From NCBI GenBank assembly GCA_033558025.1, contig JAUCEF010000017.1, forward strand, positions 3,534,001 through 3,598,000: DNA of 64,000 bases. Reading direction: 5' to 3'. A program made the translations under genes and the position numbers. The DNA comes from Phytophthora sp. 'mugwort' (taxonomy: Eukaryota > Oomycota > Peronosporomycetes > Peronosporales > Peronosporaceae). Shown here piece by piece: positions 61,166-64,000 of the stretch (positions are counted from its first letter, which is position 1; each line of letters begins with the position of its first letter). The notes below the pieces were generated by a model. It was not told where the DNA came from and did no database searches. It saw nothing but the letters and a program-made list of their open reading frames with translations.

Positions 61166-62539
61166 ATGCCCGCAGCTGAAGTGGACATCGACGACCTTCG
61201 CGCCGACTACGCGCCGCACTCGCCGGACCTCAAGTACGCGGCTACGGCGCCGGCCAACAGCAGCAGCAATAGCCGGAGCACGAGCAGCGCCGCCAGCTAC
61301 AAGGCCTACTCCATGGGTGACGAGGAGGATATGGACACATACCAACAGCCGCCGGCATCGATGGCCCCCGGTCGCGGCGACTCGCTCGACTATCGCCGCG
61401 TACAGCAGGCCAGTAGCTTCGACGTACAGGAGATGATCAACATGCGCGAAAGCAACTTCCGCGACAGCCTTATGCCGGGCAACGGCTTCGGCGAGCGCGG
61501 CTCCACTCATGATTCGGGCTCTAACAGCGGCGGCCGCCCAACGGAAATGGGCAACGCGCTCATGCGCATGGACGAGAGCTACCGGCGCGCATACAACAAC
61601 AACAACAGCAACAACCAGAGACCGCCGGCCGCGGGTACTACGCCCGATGGCCTGACTCCGCTGCTGCAGGCCGCCAGGGCCGGCGACATCGTGCTCGTGA
61701 ACGCCTTGGTCATCCAGGCCGGCACGGACATCCTCCGGCGCGACCCCATGTTCGGCCAGACGGCGCTGCACTTCGCCATCCGAGGCGGTCATCTGAATGT
61801 GGTTCAGGCGCTGCTCATGCCCCAACTACGCGGCTCCATCGTGAACGTGGCCGACAACCGACGCAACACCGCGCTGCACTTGGCTGCGGCCAAGTCACGC
61901 CGCATGACCAAACTGCTGCTTGAGTGCGGCGCGGACGTCAACTTCTTGAACATGCGCAACCAAACCCCGTTGGGTGTGCATATTTTGACAGTCACCAGGG
62001 ACGACCCCACCATGACGGAGATTCTGCTGCAGCACCGCGCAAACGCTAACGCGCCAGTAGACAAGTCAACGATCCTGCATGTAGCACTGGACAAAGGCCT
62101 GATTCAGATTGCCACGCGCCTTGTGCGCCACGGAGCCCGACTCGATCTCAAGGACGAGTCGGGCAAAACAGTTTTCGACAAGGTGGACAAGCCGCAGCTC
62201 AAGATGCTGATGGTCAAGGTGGCCCACCCACCCGTATGGATACCTGACAATGAGCGGCAAGAATGCATGGAATGCCACAAAAAGTTCGGCAGTCTGGGCT
62301 CACGCAGACACCACTGCCGCATGTGCGGCCGTGTACTGTGCTCCGCCTGCTCGGCGTGCGACTTGCGCGCCAAGCAGCTACCTTTCCCGGCGCGTCGCCG
62401 CGGCAAGAAGAAGAAGGCCGAGAAGGGATCGGCCAACACCCGTGTGTGCAATATGTGCTACGAGATCGGCACGGATGGCGACCTGCAGTCGTGCAAAGAC
62501 GCTGGCTACGGAGCCCGCGCAGACAGCGAGACGGCATAA
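61166..62539 (+). CDS. Ankyrin-repeat and FYVE zinc-finger protein
   Basis: Intact single exon of 457 codons; the start lies in a strong context (GCCGCCATGC). Residues 1-155 are low-complexity and probably disordered, with an Asn run at 144-150. Residues 160-345 contain about five ankyrin repeats (DGLTPLLQAARAGDIVLVN, GQTALHFAIRGGHLNVVQAL, NTALHLAAAKSRRMTKLLLE). Residues 357-435 are a FYVE finger with WIPD (357-360), RRHHCR (380-385) and all eight zinc-binding cysteines (367, 370, 384, 387, 392, 395, 428, 431). FYVE domains bind phosphatidylinositol 3-phosphate on endosomes, so a role in endosomal trafficking or scaffolding is likely. A basic stretch (RRRGKKKKAEK, 410-420) between the third and fourth cysteine pairs lengthens the finger. 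Confidence 0.9.
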   Translation: MPAAEVDIDDLRADYAPHSPDLKYAATAPANSSSNSRSTSSAASYKAYSMGDEEDMDTYQQPPASMAPGRGDSLDYRRVQQASSFDVQEMINMRESNFRDSLMPGNGFGERGSTHDSGSNSGGRPTEMGNALMRMDESYRRAYNNNNSNNQRPPAAGTTPDGLTPLLQAARAGDIVLVNALVIQAGTDILRRDPMFGQTALHFAIRGGHLNVVQALLMPQLRGSIVNVADNRRNTALHLAAAKSRRMTKLLLECGADVNFLNMRNQTPLGVHILTVTRDDPTMTEILLQHRANANAPVDKSTILHVALDKGLIQIATRLVRHGARLDLKDESGKTVFDKVDKPQLKMLMVKVAHPPVWIPDNERQECMECHKKFGSLGSRRHHCRMCGRVLCSACSACDLRAKQLPFPARRRGKKKKAEKGSANTRVCNMCYEIGTDGDLQSCKDAGYGARADSETA

Positions 62540-64000
62540 CCTGGTGCGTCTCTCTCTTTTCCGTGTCTCATGTGCGCTTTCGCCCTCGCTCTCCTTTTTC
62601 TTCGCCTACGCTTTCGGTCCAGAGAATGGCACTGTTATTATAGAGGTAGGCATTTGACACCCGAAGAAGCTCTTCCAGACGTATGGAACACGCAGGGTAC
62701 AAACAGGTAGTACATTTTTTTTCTTCATGTACGAGAAAGTACATAGTATGTCGTATGCGGCACTACACAATGAAAGCATTTTAGTATTCCACAATAACGC
62801 GGACGTCCTAGGTCCAGCAGTGGCCAGCTGTTGTAGATGCTTGACTGCACTCCTCCTCACGGCCAATGACCATCGGCCGTAATATCATTCGAAGTTGACG
62901 AAATGATATCCGCACCACGCAGAAAGTCCCGAGCGCTTTCACTGGGGACTTCCGTTGGGTTCACAGGATCCAATTCCGAGATTTCAATGGTGACATGTCC
63001 TTCCGTTCAAACGACGAATTAATGCCTGTCTGCTGGTCTACGCCGTGGTAAGATCGTCGCACGTGGCGCAATGCTAAGTTCACAACTGCGAAGAGCTGCT
63101 CTAGTAGAGCACAACGGGTGACCCATGTGAGCCCATGTGTAACTGGGTGTGACTGAAAAATAAATGGATTCAAAACCATTAAAATTGTTACTGAAATGTA
63201 TTGTGGTACTTACCGGCCAATTCGGATCATAATGTTTTTTCTTCCTGAAGAGTCTACAAGAAAAAAATGCTATGGATCCAATGGAGAGCCCCGAATGGAG
63301 CTCAACGTCGTAAAGTAGATGCAAAACCTTTTTAAGAGATATATCGCATATCCTCCCTTGTGGTGGGATCCTCCTGAAGACCTGAACTCACAAACAAACG
63401 TGAGTTCAAGTACCGCAAGAACAATCATGAATGGACTTCTCCAACATCCCCAAAACACAACCCTGGCAATACGATGCTCCCATGCGAATACGGTATACCG
63501 GTATTATTAATAAACGTTGCATACCAAATATGTCATGTTGTTGAGAGAAACACTTGCGTATTGGATGCAGAACCATGCTAGCCAATCACAACTCAGCAGC
63601 TCACACACTAATTTTTGTAGAGAGATGCAGTCCAAAGCCAGTATTTCTCCATTTCTGAAATGGTATGGCCGCCACCAATTGGCCGCTATCGTTTGCCTGG
63701 CGGCAAACGGAAGATCGAAGAAGAAGCACGCCCTCCATTCGTACACAACCGGGACAAAGAAGGTAGCACCTCCGACTACATCGCAATATTGGCTTTACTA
63801 CTGTGTCAGCTGTTTTTTTTCCTGAGTTACCATATGCAAAATATTAATACCGACGCGTTTGTTTTGTTCTCGTACTCAACTGGGCTCGTAACTATGTTAT
63901 CATTACGCTGATTGTGCCTTCATATGAGGATAAGATAAGAGAAAGCTCGAGCCGTAGGTTCGGCTACAGTTCGGTCGTCTGACACCGAGCAGGACTTCTG
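62540..64000. other. 3' flank of ANK-FYVE; no firm gene
   Basis: On the minus strand an open stretch from about 63006 to the stop at 62857-62859 reads HVTIEISELDPVNPTEVPSE and ARDFLRGADIISSTSND. It looks like the C-terminal exon of a protein and follows a possible acceptor AG, but no upstream exon can be joined with confidence. The rest is AT-rich with short frames only. An inverted TTACCGG / CGGTATTA-type motif near 63490 was not interpretable. Confidence 0.3.

Noticed and set aside
60934..61179. 81-codon frame with hydrophobic start
   Set aside because: Most of it lies upstream of the exact initiator of ANK-FYVE and it overlaps that gene's start out of frame; no homology was recognised.

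Overview
The window reads as nuclear DNA of an oomycete, most likely a Phytophthora-like member of the Peronosporales (inference). The reasons are: compact single-exon or short-intron genes with a TCA(C/T)T-type initiator just upstream; a secreted effector-like protein with a degenerate RxLR-type region; a Fused-family kinase expected of a flagellated protist; and many decayed DNA transposons. No CRISPR arrays, operons or bacterial signals were seen.

Layout. 1-14 kb is a transposon graveyard: a tandem pair of tRNA-derived SINE-like units (1.28-1.66 kb), a hAT relic (2.3-3.95 kb, minus), a Ty3/gypsy gag-protease relic apparently broken by an internal inversion (4.4-7.4 kb), a GATC-packed stretch (5.7-6.4 kb), a tyrosine-recombinase (Crypton-like) relic with a SANT-like fragment (11.2-12.6 kb, minus) and a ~390 bp MITE-like element (12.9-13.3 kb). 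At 14.3-14.8 kb lies an intact secreted effector candidate. 15.3-20.3 kb holds a decayed Mutator-like (MULE) transposase followed by a captured Ulp1/C48 protease domain, with recognisable introns.

21.8-44.0 kb (minus) is one uninterrupted reading frame of 7420 codons with an N-terminal signal sequence. It encodes a giant, probably secreted or surface protein made of about 15 fibronectin type III folds. Trains of a second, ~100-residue module (about 35 copies by eye) appear to be inserted inside those folds, and there are two tandem arrays of a 13-residue EVQ repeat. This is the most unusual object in the window.

44-50 kb contains a second hAT relic (47.1-48.6 kb, plus) and otherwise little. 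50.2-54.3 kb (plus) is an intact Fused/STK36-like kinase with one 82 bp intron. 54.6-59.1 kb is a piggyBac-type element with terminal inverted repeats, carrying a broken transposase and an apparently nested pogo-like relic. 61.2-62.5 kb (plus) is an intact ankyrin-repeat plus FYVE zinc-finger protein. The remainder shows no supported genes.

Four genes look functional: the effector candidate, the giant FN3 protein, the Fused kinase and ANK-FYVE. They share no obvious pathway and are separated by transposon debris.
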